A DNA stretch of 64,000 nucleotides from Rhodanobacteraceae bacterium (lineage in GTDB: Bacteria; Pseudomonadota; Gammaproteobacteria; Xanthomonadales; SZUA-5). The stretch spans positions 124,001 through 188,000 of the forward strand of contig JADJPR010000010.1 of NCBI GenBank assembly GCA_016713135.1, written 5' to 3'. The translations under genes and the position numbers were made by a program. Under the pieces are notes generated by a model, which saw only the letters and a list, made by a program, of their open reading frames with translations, was not told the DNA's origin and made no database searches. Below are positions 45,159 to 54,878 of this stretch, piece by piece (position 1 is the first letter of the stretch; every line of letters begins with the position of its first letter).

Positions 45159-48155
45159 TCAGGCGACGCACACCCGGTTGCGCCCGCTGCGCTTGGCTTC
45201 GAACAGTGCCGCGTCGGCGCGCGCCAGCAAGTCCGCGGGAGTGTCGCTCGCGGTGGCGCACCCGCTCCACACGCCGGCGCTGATCGTGACCGTCTGCTGC
45301 GCATTGCCCAGTACACGCGCCGGCAGAGCCTCGACCACGGTGCGCATGCGCTCGGCCATTGCCTGCGTGGTCGCGCTGTCGGCATCCACCAGCAGGCAGG
45401 CGAACTCCTCGCCGCCGTAGCGCGCCACCAGATCCTGCTGACGACAGGCGCTCTCCAGCGCCTGGGCCACCGCGCGCAGCGCGGCATCCCCAGCGAGGTG
45501 GCCATGGCGGTCGTTGTAGGCCTTGAAGTAATCGACGTCGATCACGATCACACCCAGCGGCAGGCGCTTCTCCAGCGAGCGCGCGAGCGCGCCGTCCAAG
45601 GCTTCGGTCAGGCGCCGGCGGTTGCACACGCCGGTCAGCGGATCCTGGTAGGACAACTCGGTCAGGCGCCGGTTGGCCTCCGCCAGCTCTCCGGTGCGCG
45701 CCTCCACCTGCTGCTTGAGCAGCGCCTGGCGCTGGCGCAGGTTGCGGTTGTACAGCATCACACCCAGCACCAGCAACAGTGGCGCCAGCAGCAGTCCGAA
45801 CCCCTGGACCGGCAGGCGTTGCCACCAGTGCGGGTGCACCTCGAATGCGAGCAGCACGCCGCTGGTCGCCTTGCCCGCGAAGTCGCGCGCCTCGACGTGG
45901 AATTCGTAGGCGCCCGGTGGCAGGCCGGTGAAACTGCGCACGCGCTCGCCACTCCAGTCGCCCGGCGTCGTGTCGTAGCCCACCAGTTGCGTGCGGTAGC
46001 GCGTTTCGGTCTCGCGCTGCTGCGCCAGCAGGCTGTAGCGCAGCTGCAGTTCACGTGCGCCGGCTGGCACGTCCAGGCGACCGTCCGCAACCCGCGCCGG
46101 CTGGCCGTCGATGCGCACCTGGGTCAGGTAAAGCGGCTTTGCGCCGGCCGCAGAAGGCGATACCTCGATGCGCGGATCGTAGACGCTGAGCCCGCCAAGC
46201 GTGCCTACCCAGTAGCGGTCCACCGAGTCGACCAACTGGGAGTTGGTGTTGCACTCGTCATGCACGATACCGTCGCGCCGGCGGAACACGCGCTCGGACC
46301 AGCCGCTGCCCTCGGGTACCAGTTGCTGCACGCCATTGTTGGTGCAGATGTAGATGCGCCCCTGGCTGTCCGGCAAGATGGTGTAGATCGTCGGGTCCGG
46401 CGCGCTCGGCAGCGGCGGCGACTCGACCAGGCGCGGCGCGCTCGGGTCGCCGACGTCCAGGCGCACCACGCCATGCCGGTTGCTGCCGGCCCACAGCACG
46501 GTGCGTCCGTCCGATTGCAGCAGGGTGGCGGCGCGATACCCATCATCCGGCAGTCCGGTGCTGGCAGGCAGCAGGCTCCAGTGCTGGTTGCCGAAACGCA
46601 GCAGCCCGGCGCCGCTGGCGGCCCACAACCACGAGCGGCCCTGCGCGTCGATCTGCTCGCTGAGCTGGATCACCGGGGCGACGGGTCGATCGCCGAAGGG
46701 CTGGAAGCTGGTGTAGCGGCCGTCGCGCAGCCGGTGCAGCCCCGAGCGCGCGGTCGCAAACCAGTACTCGATCTCGCCCTCGTGCTCGCGCGCGATCACG
46801 CTGTAGACCAGGTTGCCGGGTACCGCCTCCCACGGGCCCGGCAGCCGCTGGAAGCTCAAGTCCTCGCGGATCTCGTGGACGCCGCCATCGTCCGTGGTCA
46901 GCAGACGCCAGGGGCGGCCATCCCTGCCCGGCAGGCGCAGGATGTGGCGGATGCCGTCGCTCGGACTGCTGCCGTCGGCGACCGTGAAGCTGCGCCATCG
47001 TCCCTGTTCGAGCAGCCGCAGCCCTTCCTTCATCGAGCCCACCCACAGGCGCTCGCCGCCGCGCCCGTCGGGTTCCAGCATCAGCCCGATAATGCCGTTC
47101 TCGCGTTGCCCGAGCAGCGAGACGGTGCGCCACTGGCTGCGTCCCAGCACCGCGCGTGCCAGCCCACCCTCGGTGGCCAGCCACAGGATGTCCGGTCCGT
47201 CTGCTCCGCGCTGCACTTCGATGTTGCGGACCGCGTCGGAAGGCAGGCCGTGGCGGCGGTCGAAGACCTGTACCTCGTCGCCGCGCAGGCGCAGCAACCC
47301 GGCGCGTGAGGCCACCCACAGCCAGCGCTCGCCGGATGGCCCGCGGGTGACGCGCATGCTGTAGACCGACTCGGTGGGCAGCTCGCCGGTGCGCGCGCGC
47401 CAGGCGCGGGTGCCGTCGTCGCGGATGCGCAAGAGGCCGGCGCCGAAGCCCAGCGCCCAGAGTTCCTCGCGCCCGCCCTCGGTGGTCGCCAGCAGCCGGA
47501 CGAAGCCGAAATCGGCCAGCAGCGGATCCTCGAAGGCTTGCCATTCTCCCTGCGGCTTGCCGTCGACCATCGGGCGCCAGGCGAGGCCGCGGTCGGTGCC
47601 CAGCCACTGGCGCGGGCCGCCGAACAAGGATCGGGTGTATTCGATTTGTTGCGGCGGCGCTCCCGGGACGCCTTTCGCGGCCAGGTCCAGCGTCCAGCCG
47701 TGCGCACGGCGCACCCAGATGCCTGCTCCGTGCGCCAGTTGTGTCTGCGAGTTTCCCCGCGGATCCAGCGCGTGGTTGAAGAAGAACAGGAAGCCACCCG
47801 GATCCGCCACCGGCACCCAGTCGTCGCCGTCCAGGCGCGCCAAGCCCTCGCGCTCGAAGATCGTCCACAGGGTGCCATTGGCGTCGCGCTCCATGTCGCG
47901 CACCAGGCTGTGCGCCCAGGGGGTCGGCCACAGGGTCCAGCCGTATCCGTCGAAACGCACGAGCTGCGAGGCGGAGCCGGCCCAGACGAAGCCGCGTGCA
48001 TCCACGTCCACCGCGCTCCAGATCTCGTCCGACAGCCCGTCCTGCGAGGTGTAGGCGGTGAACTGCGGCGCGCCCTGATCGGTCACGTCCAGCGGCGTGA
48101 CTGCCGCCGACGCCAGGCTCCAGACGCCCGCGATCAGCCCGGCCCACGCCCTCAT
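45159..48155 (-). CDS. two-component-propeller sensor diguanylate cyclase (Reg_prop / Y_Y_Y / GGDEF)
   Basis: The protein is 998 residues from the ATG at 48155, which gives a signal peptide (RAWAGLIAGVWSLASA). Two seven-bladed Reg_prop propellers occupy residues about 30-700 (FTAYTSQDGLSDEIW, GIWVRR, RIYICTNNGVQQL), then a Y_Y_Y immunoglobulin-like domain (LRYSLLAQQRETETRYRTQL), a membrane helix, a coiled coil, and a C-terminal GGDEF domain with DPLTGVCNRRRL, DVDYFKAYNDRHGH and catalytic YGGEEF. It probably senses an extracytoplasmic ligand and makes cyclic di-GMP. Confidence 0.92.
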   Translation of the reverse strand: MRAWAGLIAGVWSLASAAVTPLDVTDQGAPQFTAYTSQDGLSDEIWSAVDVDARGFVWAGSASQLVRFDGYGWTLWPTPWAHSLVRDMERDANGTLWTIFEREGLARLDGDDWVPVADPGGFLFFFNHALDPRGNSQTQLAHGAGIWVRRAHGWTLDLAAKGVPGAPPQQIEYTRSLFGGPRQWLGTDRGLAWRPMVDGKPQGEWQAFEDPLLADFGFVRLLATTEGGREELWALGFGAGLLRIRDDGTRAWRARTGELPTESVYSMRVTRGPSGERWLWVASRAGLLRLRGDEVQVFDRRHGLPSDAVRNIEVQRGADGPDILWLATEGGLARAVLGRSQWRTVSLLGQRENGIIGLMLEPDGRGGERLWVGSMKEGLRLLEQGRWRSFTVADGSSPSDGIRHILRLPGRDGRPWRLLTTDDGGVHEIREDLSFQRLPGPWEAVPGNLVYSVIAREHEGEIEYWFATARSGLHRLRDGRYTSFQPFGDRPVAPVIQLSEQIDAQGRSWLWAASGAGLLRFGNQHWSLLPASTGLPDDGYRAATLLQSDGRTVLWAGSNRHGVVRLDVGDPSAPRLVESPPLPSAPDPTIYTILPDSQGRIYICTNNGVQQLVPEGSGWSERVFRRRDGIVHDECNTNSQLVDSVDRYWVGTLGGLSVYDPRIEVSPSAAGAKPLYLTQVRIDGQPARVADGRLDVPAGARELQLRYSLLAQQRETETRYRTQLVGYDTTPGDWSGERVRSFTGLPPGAYEFHVEARDFAGKATSGVLLAFEVHPHWWQRLPVQGFGLLLAPLLLVLGVMLYNRNLRQRQALLKQQVEARTGELAEANRRLTELSYQDPLTGVCNRRRLTEALDGALARSLEKRLPLGVIVIDVDYFKAYNDRHGHLAGDAALRAVAQALESACRQQDLVARYGGEEFACLLVDADSATTQAMAERMRTVVEALPARVLGNAQQTVTISAGVWSGCATASDTPADLLARADAALFEAKRSGRNRVCVA

Positions 48156-48304
48156 GCGATCGATCCCACCGAGTGCCCATCTCACGCCGCTGCCGATGGC
48201 GCCAGCATAGCCTTGCCGCCTTCTCGCCCGCGCCGTGAAATTCGTGTAGCAATGCAACCCGGATTCCGCTCCGGACTCCGCCGCCCACTGCCCAAGGAAG
48301 CGCC

Positions 48305-50422
48305 ATGCCGTCGACCGTCAGCCTGCCCAGCCTGCCGCAGCACGCCACGCCCGCCGAGCGCGATCAGCGCCAGTTCCAGCTCTCGCTGGCGCGCACCGAA
48401 TACAACTACATGCGCAGCTACCTGGAAGGCGTGCCGATGTCGGCCGATCTGCCGGACGGCGAGAAGTTCAGCCTGGACTTCGAGGCCCAGGTGCTGAAGG
48501 TGCTGCACGTGATGCTGAAGAACTTCACCGACGTGGTGATGTTGCTGCTGCGCCGGGAGCTGGAAAGCGACCTGCCGACCGACGCGGTCAAGGCGGTCGA
48601 GGAGGCCTACGCCAAGCTGGAGGACGGCTTCAGCCTGCTGCACCCGATCCGCGACATCAAAGAGTTCAAGGCCTTCCTCGAAGCTCTGGCGGCGCTGCCG
48701 AAGGCACTCGAAGGCATGATGAACCTGCCGAAGGACCTGGAGCGCATGGCCACCGGCCTGAAGACGCTGATCGAGCAGATGGTCAAGACCGGCCCCACCG
48801 AGTTCCTCAAGTCCTCGTTGTTCGACCTGCTCGACCACGACCCTGGCCGCGATTACCTGCAGGCGCAGTCGATCGCCGACTACGAAATGCTGTTCGATTC
48901 GATCGACAAGCCGCTGATGCTGACCCTGCCGCGGCAGCCCTGGATGACCTCGGACGACAAGCCCTGCCTGCAGGACTGGTTCCTGGGCTGGCTGCAGATC
49001 GCCGGTTTCAACACCACCCAGTTGCGCGGCGTGGTGGCCAGCGCCACCCCCGGCAGCCAGGCCATCGCGCTGGCGGAGCTCCAGGCCAAGCTGCCGCTGA
49101 CCGATGCGATCCTGCAGTCGGTCACCGGCGACCGTTCGCTGACGCTGGATGGCGCGATTGCCGCCAATCGCCTGTATGTCTGCGATTACTCGATGCTGGC
49201 CGGCGCCTATGCCACCCCGCTGCACGGCGAGCAGCGCTACATGTGCGCGCCGATCGCAGTGTTCTACTGGAACCCGACCCCGCCGCCCGGCTATCCGCCC
49301 GGCGCTGGCGCGATGCAGCCGGTGTGCATCCAGTTGGCGCAGCAGCACGATCCGGAAGCCGCGCCGGTCTACACCCCCAACGACAGCGCCGGCGGCAACG
49401 ATCCGAAGCTGCTCAAGTGGCGCATCGCCAAGTACCTGGTCAATGTGGTCAGCGCGATCCAGCACGAGGCCGTGGCGCACCTGGGCGACTGCCACCTGAC
49501 GGTCGAGCCGGTGATCGTGGCCGCGCACCGCCAGCTCTCCACCCAGCACCCGCTGCTCAAGCTGTTCATCCCGCACTTCCGCTTCACCATCAACATCAAC
49601 GACGACGCCATCCACAGCCTGATCGTGCCGGGTGGTGTGGTCGCCACCAACGTTGGTCCGGCCATCGAATGCACCCGCGATCTGGTCGCCAGCGCGCACC
49701 GCGCCTGGCGCTGGGACGAGAACAGCCCGGCGCGCGTGTTCGAGGTCCGCGGGGTCGACCAGTTGCCGGTGTTCCCCTTCCGCGACGACACGCGTCTGCT
49801 GTGGGCCGCCACGCGCAATTTCGTCTCTGGCTACCTGCGGGTCTACTACGCCAGCGATGCGGACGTTGCCGCGGACGAGGAACTGCAGGGCTGGGTGCGC
49901 GAACTGGTCTCGCCGCTGTATTGCGGCTTCAAGGGCCTCGGCGGACTCAGCTACGGCGACGACGGCAGCGTCAGCCTGCGCAGCCTCGACTACCTGATCG
50001 ACATGGTCGCGCACATCGTTTACCTGGCCGGCCCGCAGCACGCCTCGGTCAACTACGCGCAATACCCGCTGATGTCCTACATGCCCAGTGTGGCCGGCAC
50101 CATCTACAGCCCGCCGCCCACCCGCAGCACGCAGATCGCCTCGGTGGAGGATTGTGTGAAATGGTACCCGCCGCTGGACGTGGCGCTGTACACCTTCTCC
50201 TTCGAGTACCTGCTGAGCGGGGTCCAGTATGACACCTTCGGCCACTACGAGCACAACCCGCGCGACCCGTACTTCACCGATCCGCGGGTGCAGCCGCTGG
50301 TGGCCGAGTTCCAGAGCGAACTGGCACTGATCGAGATCGAGATCCGCAAGCGCAACGCCGCGCGCCCGGTGCCCTATCTCTACCAGGTGCCGTCGATGAT
50401 CCCGAACAGCATCAGCATCTGA
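48305..50422 (+). CDS. lipoxygenase
   Basis: This 705-residue protein has every lipoxygenase metal ligand: His387 and His392 (HEAVAH, the HxxxxH motif), His579 and Asn583 (HASVN), and the C-terminal isoleucine whose carboxylate binds iron (NSISI). Surrounding signatures also fit (WRIAKYLVNVVSAIQ, LFIPHFRFTININ). Lipoxygenases add oxygen to polyunsaturated fatty acids. They are rare in bacteria, known for example from Pseudomonas aeruginosa and Myxococcus. No signal peptide is evident, unlike P. aeruginosa LoxA. A ribosome site AAGGAAG precedes the ATG. Neighbours do not suggest a pathway. Confidence 0.95.
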   Translation: MPSTVSLPSLPQHATPAERDQRQFQLSLARTEYNYMRSYLEGVPMSADLPDGEKFSLDFEAQVLKVLHVMLKNFTDVVMLLLRRELESDLPTDAVKAVEEAYAKLEDGFSLLHPIRDIKEFKAFLEALAALPKALEGMMNLPKDLERMATGLKTLIEQMVKTGPTEFLKSSLFDLLDHDPGRDYLQAQSIADYEMLFDSIDKPLMLTLPRQPWMTSDDKPCLQDWFLGWLQIAGFNTTQLRGVVASATPGSQAIALAELQAKLPLTDAILQSVTGDRSLTLDGAIAANRLYVCDYSMLAGAYATPLHGEQRYMCAPIAVFYWNPTPPPGYPPGAGAMQPVCIQLAQQHDPEAAPVYTPNDSAGGNDPKLLKWRIAKYLVNVVSAIQHEAVAHLGDCHLTVEPVIVAAHRQLSTQHPLLKLFIPHFRFTININDDAIHSLIVPGGVVATNVGPAIECTRDLVASAHRAWRWDENSPARVFEVRGVDQLPVFPFRDDTRLLWAATRNFVSGYLRVYYASDADVAADEELQGWVRELVSPLYCGFKGLGGLSYGDDGSVSLRSLDYLIDMVAHIVYLAGPQHASVNYAQYPLMSYMPSVAGTIYSPPPTRSTQIASVEDCVKWYPPLDVALYTFSFEYLLSGVQYDTFGHYEHNPRDPYFTDPRVQPLVAEFQSELALIEIEIRKRNAARPVPYLYQVPSMIPNSISI

Positions 50423-50569
50423 GCTGGAGACGGGAGCAGTTGCCGTCGGAAACCGCGTGGGGCGCGCATCGCAATCGCTGCGGTGGCGCGCCGCGCGCGC
50501 TGACGGGTCCACCAGGCCTCGCCTGTGCTGGTCCACGGGCGGGTGCCTGCCTTCTCCTGCCGGGGACGC

Positions 50570-51271
50570 ATGATGACGACTGATCTCGCAGCCGTACTGG
50601 CCGACCTGCAATTGCATGCCAGCCCCACCTACCGCGAGGGCCTGAAGCGCTTCGGCATCCCAACCGAGCGTGCCATCGGCGTGTCGATGGTGGACCTGAA
50701 GGCGATCGCCCGGCCCTTGCGCAAGCGTCATGACCTGGCGCTCGCGCTCTGGCAGGAGGGCTTCTACGAGGCGCGCCTGCTGGCGGCGCTGGTCGACGAT
50801 CCGGGGCAGGTGGACGTCGCGCAGATGCAGGCGTGGGCGGCCGGCTTCGACAACTGGGGGGTCTGCGATACCGCCTGTTTCGCCTTGTTCGATCGCACTC
50901 CGGCGGCCTGGGAGATGGTCGATGCCTGGGCGTGCCGCGAGGAAGAGTTCGTGCGGCGCGCGGCCTTCGCGCTGCTCGCCAGCCTGACCGTGCACGACAA
51001 GCGCGCGCCCGACGGCGCGTTTCTGCAGCGGCTCCCGCTGATCGACGCGGCGGCCGGCGACAACCGCATTTACGTCAAGAAGGCGGTCAACTGGGCATTG
51101 CGCTCCATCGGCAAGCGCAACGCCGTGCTGCACGCCGCAGCCGTGGAACTCGCGCAGCGTTGCGCCGCGCGCACCGAAACGCCGGCGCGCTGGATCGGCA
51201 AGGACGCCTTGCGTGAGCTGCGCCACCCCAAGGTCATCGAGCGCGTGGAGCGCAAACCGGTTCGCCGGTGA
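50570..51271 (+). CDS. AlkD-like DNA alkylation repair protein (HEAT repeats)
   Basis: The protein is 233 residues and resembles COG4912: alpha-helical repeats, GVSMVDLKAIARPL, the WxxxxYEARLLAALL-like motif (LWQEGFYEARLLAALV), FDNWGVCDTAC, and NRIYVKKAVNWALRSIGKR. AlkD removes positively charged alkylated bases, using a HEAT-repeat clamp. Two ATGs are adjacent (50570, 50573); either fits the GGGGA ribosome site. It follows the lipoxygenase by about 150 bases. Confidence 0.88.
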   Translation: MMTTDLAAVLADLQLHASPTYREGLKRFGIPTERAIGVSMVDLKAIARPLRKRHDLALALWQEGFYEARLLAALVDDPGQVDVAQMQAWAAGFDNWGVCDTACFALFDRTPAAWEMVDAWACREEEFVRRAAFALLASLTVHDKRAPDGAFLQRLPLIDAAAGDNRIYVKKAVNWALRSIGKRNAVLHAAAVELAQRCAARTETPARWIGKDALRELRHPKVIERVERKPVRR

Positions 51272-51369
51272 CGCTACCCTTTGGTCGCTCGCACCGCCAA
51301 GCCGCGCGCTTCCGGATCGCGCGCCGCGGGTCTTTCTGGTAACCGTCGGTCCACCCTGGCTCTCCCGCC

Positions 51370-53793
51370 CTACTCACTGTCGTGCAGGCGGGCTGCGGCG
51401 CGCGCTGCGCGCATCAGCGCCACCCGTCGCTGCGCGCGCTGCGGCGCGCTGCGGGCCAGCGCGGCCCAGGTGTCCGCGGGCAGCGAAATGGCGTCCGTGT
51501 CCCAGTCCCCGGCGCCCAGCGTGGCCAGGATCGCCAGCTTGCCGGCGAGCGGACTCGCCGGGTGGAATTGCGCCTGGTGGCCGAGCGCCGGGTCGGGGTG
51601 GTCGATCAGCCATTGCACGGCCTGCGCAGTGCTGTGCGGGTGCAGTGCGGCCTCGCGCAGCCTGGGCGACGACGATTTCGCCAGTGCCAGCCAGAATTCG
51701 CCTTCCGGCAGGCCGGCGGTTGCGGCCAGGTCGGCCTGCAATTGCGCGTCATCGTCGTACCAGCGGGCGAGCGCGCGCGTCAGCTGCGCGCGGTTGGCGT
51801 GCGCCTGCAGCATCAGGGTCAGAGCCCAGTCCGAGCTGAAGCCCAGGCGCTGGTCCAGTTGCGCGATCACCGTGGGCGGCAAGATGCGCAAGTGGAAGAA
51901 GCTGTTCTGGAACGAGCCATCGTCCGGCCGGATGCCGATCTCCAGGATCAGCGCCAGCGTGTCCTCGATGGCTGCCGCGGCCAGCGCATCGTTCTGCAGC
52001 AGCGTGTCCAGGGTGCCGGCCGGGCTCTCGCGCATCTGCACGATCCGCTCGGCGATTTCCCGCGCACTCGCGCGCGAGGCCGCCTGGCGCTCGGCGCGGA
52101 TCCAGTCGGCGGCGCGGCGGACCAGCAGGCGCTGCAGGTTCACCGGCAGCAGCGGGTTTTTCGCCAGCGACTCCGCCAGCGGTTCCATCTGCGGCACCGT
52201 GAGCCGGCCGGCCAGCAGTTGCAGCACCGGCGCGCTGCGCGTGTGCTGCGCAATCCGCAGCAGATCCAGCCGCGGCGGCCGGCGCGCCGCGATATCGTCG
52301 AGCGCGGCGTCCAGTTCCGCGGCCAGGCGCGTGGCGTGCGCACGCGGGTCCAGGCTCAGCCATGCGGCGGTGCGGATGCCCGCCATTGCCTGGGCACGGG
52401 CCCCGCCGCCTTTCACCTCGATCGCCAGCCAGCGCATCGCCAGCGCATCGTGCTGCGAGACGGTCAGCTTGCCCGGTGCCGCACCCAGCGCCTGGTCGAG
52501 TATCTGGTCGGCCAACGTGCGCTGTCCGTCCGTGCTCAGCTGCGGCCACAGCGTCTCGATCTGCGCGGTGTCCAGCGGGGTGTAGACCATCGCCTCGCGA
52601 ACCTCCGCCACTGCATCCCGCAGGCGCGCGTCGATCGCCTCGGCGCCGGGTTCCCAGCCGAATCCGGTTTCCCAGCCATGCAGCCGCCACAGGCGCTCGC
52701 GCACGCCAGGGTCCGGATCGTCCTGCAAGCGCTCCAGCACCGCGTCGGCCAACTGCTCGCGAGAGGCCACCCGCAGGCGCACCTCGGCGTCCTGCGCGGC
52801 GGCCAGCGCCGCGACCATCGCCTCCGGGGTCTGGGGATTCTCCGCCAGGCTGCGCTGCAACGCGGGCGACAGCGTCAGTGGATCGCGCGCGGCCATGCGC
52901 TCTGGCGCGTGTCGCCCCAGCCAACGGTCCACCTGGCCATCGCCCAGCTGCGCCAGCGCCGCCATCACCGCCGCCGGCCGACCCGGCACCGAGGCGATCA
53001 GCTGCGCCAGCAGCGGATCCTCCTGCAGCAGCTCCAACTGTTCGGCCTGCGTGACCTCGGTGGCCAGCGCGCGCAAGGCCTTCCCGGCCAGACCCTCGGG
53101 CCCCGGCTGCTCGCGGAACACGGGCTCGCCGCTGCGCATGCGCGCGCGCAGCCAGCCCTCGTCCACCCGCAGCTCCCACAGCTCGGCGTCCGCCGCGGCG
53201 TCCAGGTGCTCCGGCGCGGTGTAGGCCTCGGGCAACAGGTGGCGCAGGGCCAGCGCGCGCTGCCCGTCGCTGGCGTCATCGGTCAGCGCAAGCGCGATAT
53301 CGCCTGCCGGATAGTCGCTGCTCTTGTCGGAGATCAGCAGCAGCCGAGTGTCCACCGGGCCGCGCACTTCGAAGGTGTAGTCGTTGTAGACCGCCATCAG
53401 CACGCCGGGCACGCGCAATCGGCCGCCCACCCACAGTGCGCCCCAGCTGTACACCTGCGCTGCATCCATGTCGCCTTCCACCACCAGCACGCCCGGGCCG
53501 CCGACGTAGTCGTCGTACATGCCCTGCACGCGCAGCGATCCGCGCACCACCACGATGTCGCCGTTGTCGAAATGGCCACGAACCGTGAGGTCCCCGTCGT
53601 GGATCAGCACCCGCTCCGCCTGCTCCAGGTTGTAGACCATCTGGGTGTGCTTGAGCCGGCCGCGGACCGCGGCAATCTCCTCGGCCGTGGCCACGCGCAG
53701 CGGCAGATCATCCGCCTGCAGGCGGGGCGCATCCGGAAAGGGCAATTCGGTCGTCATGAACAAAGTCCACAGGCAAAGGCAAGGCGTGAGCAT
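51370..53793 (-). CDS. beta-helix plus leucine-rich-repeat-variant protein
   Basis: The protein is 807 residues from the ATG at 53793, selected for a strong ribosome site (GGAGG, 6 bases). After a short hydrophobic N-terminus, residues about 60-170 have alternating short strands (GDLTVRGHFDNGDIVVVRG, VLVVEGDMDAAQVYSWGAL) like a bactofilin or polymer-forming beta-helix. The rest is helical repeats of the LRV/HEAT kind (LAENPQTPEAMVAALAAAQD, ASREQLADAVLERL). No enzyme motif is seen. A scaffold or immunity-type repeat protein is possible; this is inference. Confidence 0.7.
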   Translation of the reverse strand: MLTPCLCLWTLFMTTELPFPDAPRLQADDLPLRVATAEEIAAVRGRLKHTQMVYNLEQAERVLIHDGDLTVRGHFDNGDIVVVRGSLRVQGMYDDYVGGPGVLVVEGDMDAAQVYSWGALWVGGRLRVPGVLMAVYNDYTFEVRGPVDTRLLLISDKSSDYPAGDIALALTDDASDGQRALALRHLLPEAYTAPEHLDAAADAELWELRVDEGWLRARMRSGEPVFREQPGPEGLAGKALRALATEVTQAEQLELLQEDPLLAQLIASVPGRPAAVMAALAQLGDGQVDRWLGRHAPERMAARDPLTLSPALQRSLAENPQTPEAMVAALAAAQDAEVRLRVASREQLADAVLERLQDDPDPGVRERLWRLHGWETGFGWEPGAEAIDARLRDAVAEVREAMVYTPLDTAQIETLWPQLSTDGQRTLADQILDQALGAAPGKLTVSQHDALAMRWLAIEVKGGGARAQAMAGIRTAAWLSLDPRAHATRLAAELDAALDDIAARRPPRLDLLRIAQHTRSAPVLQLLAGRLTVPQMEPLAESLAKNPLLPVNLQRLLVRRAADWIRAERQAASRASAREIAERIVQMRESPAGTLDTLLQNDALAAAAIEDTLALILEIGIRPDDGSFQNSFFHLRILPPTVIAQLDQRLGFSSDWALTLMLQAHANRAQLTRALARWYDDDAQLQADLAATAGLPEGEFWLALAKSSSPRLREAALHPHSTAQAVQWLIDHPDPALGHQAQFHPASPLAGKLAILATLGAGDWDTDAISLPADTWAALARSAPQRAQRRVALMRAARAAARLHDSE

Positions 53794-53921
53794 CGGTTCC
53801 TCCTGATCCTCGGGAACGCAATAACGGCCGGGAACGGACAAGCGCACGGATCCACGCGGACGCTGGCGATCGCCAGCCGTTCGCGTCAGGATTGCCCCAG
53901 GCGCACCGGAGCAAGGCCGCG

Positions 53922-54188
53922 ATGAAGCTGGAATCCACCCTGGGCCACGCCATCAGCCAGTTCTGCGCGAACGGCTTTGCAGATCCCGCCCAAAACCACT
54001 GCGCCCATTTTGTCGGCCATGTGCTCGCGGTCGACACCGGCTACGACTGCCGTACCCACACCGGCAAGGCGGGGCAGGGCGCCTGCCTGCGCGTGCACGA
54101 ACTGTTCGCCCACTGCCCGCGCGTCGGCTATTTCGAGGACGCCCTCCTGGCGTCTGCGTGTCCGTGCGCGGTGCGCAAGGCGGCATAG
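53922..54188 (+). CDS. small protein resembling the N-terminal half of a cysteine peptidase-like family
   Basis: The protein is 88 residues. NHCAHFVGHVLAVDTGYDCR with RVHELFAHCPRVG resembles the start of NlpC/P60-like or amidase-like proteins that are normally about twice as long, with Cys and His of a possible catalytic pair in CAHF. The remaining domain is missing, and a terminator follows 28 bases after the stop, so the gene has been short for some time. It could be a truncated relic or a stand-alone small protein. Confidence 0.55.
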   Translation: MKLESTLGHAISQFCANGFADPAQNHCAHFVGHVLAVDTGYDCRTHTGKAGQGACLRVHELFAHCPRVGYFEDALLASACPCAVRKAA

Positions 54189-54216
54189 CCAATCAAAACG
54201 CCCCTGTCGATCCAGC

Positions 54217-54240
54217 AAAAGCCGCGAAAGCGGCTTTTTT
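54217..54240. terminator. bidirectional rho-independent terminator
   Basis: AAAA, then GCCGC-GAAA-GCGGC (54221-54234), then TTTTTT. It lies between two convergent small genes and has A and T runs on the proper sides for both strands. Confidence 0.85.
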
Positions 54241-54259
54241 CTGTTGTGCGGAATGCGGC

Positions 54260-54634
54260 CTACTCGCGGGTTTCCTTGAACGCCAGCCACTCTTCCCAGG
54301 CGTTTTCGGAATCGATGTCGGTGTAACCGCGCGATTTCTCGATGGCGCGCTGCGCAGACTTCGGCATCACCATGGCATTGGCCTCATCGGTGGCCGAGAG
54401 CACTTCCGCTTCCGTCAGTGGCGAGCCCTTCTCGTTCTCGAGGTAAGCGAGTACCGCGACCAGCGCGGGCACGTGGACGATCACCAACTCGTCTTCGTTC
54501 ACCTCTTTCTCCTTCCCGGCCGGGGCTGTCGCGCCTCCGCTGCGTGAGTCGGCGGGGTCTGCGCCAGCCGCCATGGCCCAGGGACTGCCGGTGATGAGCA
54601 GAGCGCAGAGGAACAGGTAACCCAGCAAGGCCAT
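54260..54634 (-). CDS. small secreted hypothetical protein
   Basis: The protein is 124 residues from the ATG at 54634, with GGAG eight bases upstream, which gives a signal peptide (MALLGYLFLCALLITGSPWAMA). The mature part is acidic and helical (LAYLENEKGSPLTEAEVLSA, TDIDSENAWEEWLAFKE). No family is recognised. Upstream, 54635-54878 holds no gene that I can support. Confidence 0.65.
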   Translation of the reverse strand: MALLGYLFLCALLITGSPWAMAAGADPADSRSGGATAPAGKEKEVNEDELVIVHVPALVAVLAYLENEKGSPLTEAEVLSATDEANAMVMPKSAQRAIEKSRGYTDIDSENAWEEWLAFKETRE

Positions 54635-54878
54635 CGGTCGACTCCATTCAAGCCAGGACCGGAAACGCCGGATCGCGACGACCCGCACGCGGCTTCCCGA
54701 TTCCTCCTGCCCGCGACTTCTTCCCGTCGGCCGCGGGAAAGAGATCGCCGACAGCGTCTGTTCTTGAATGACGTGCTCTAACCGATTGAATCGACGAGCT
54801 TTCACCGGTGCTTGATGGCGCCCCCGGCGACAACCGGTCTACGTGAGAACGCTGGCGCCGGCCGGGCCGACGCTCGCC

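Noticed and set aside
48182..51226. 1014-codon minus-strand frame opposite lipoxygenase and the AlkD-like gene
   Set aside because: Spans two well-supported plus-strand genes and has no domain.
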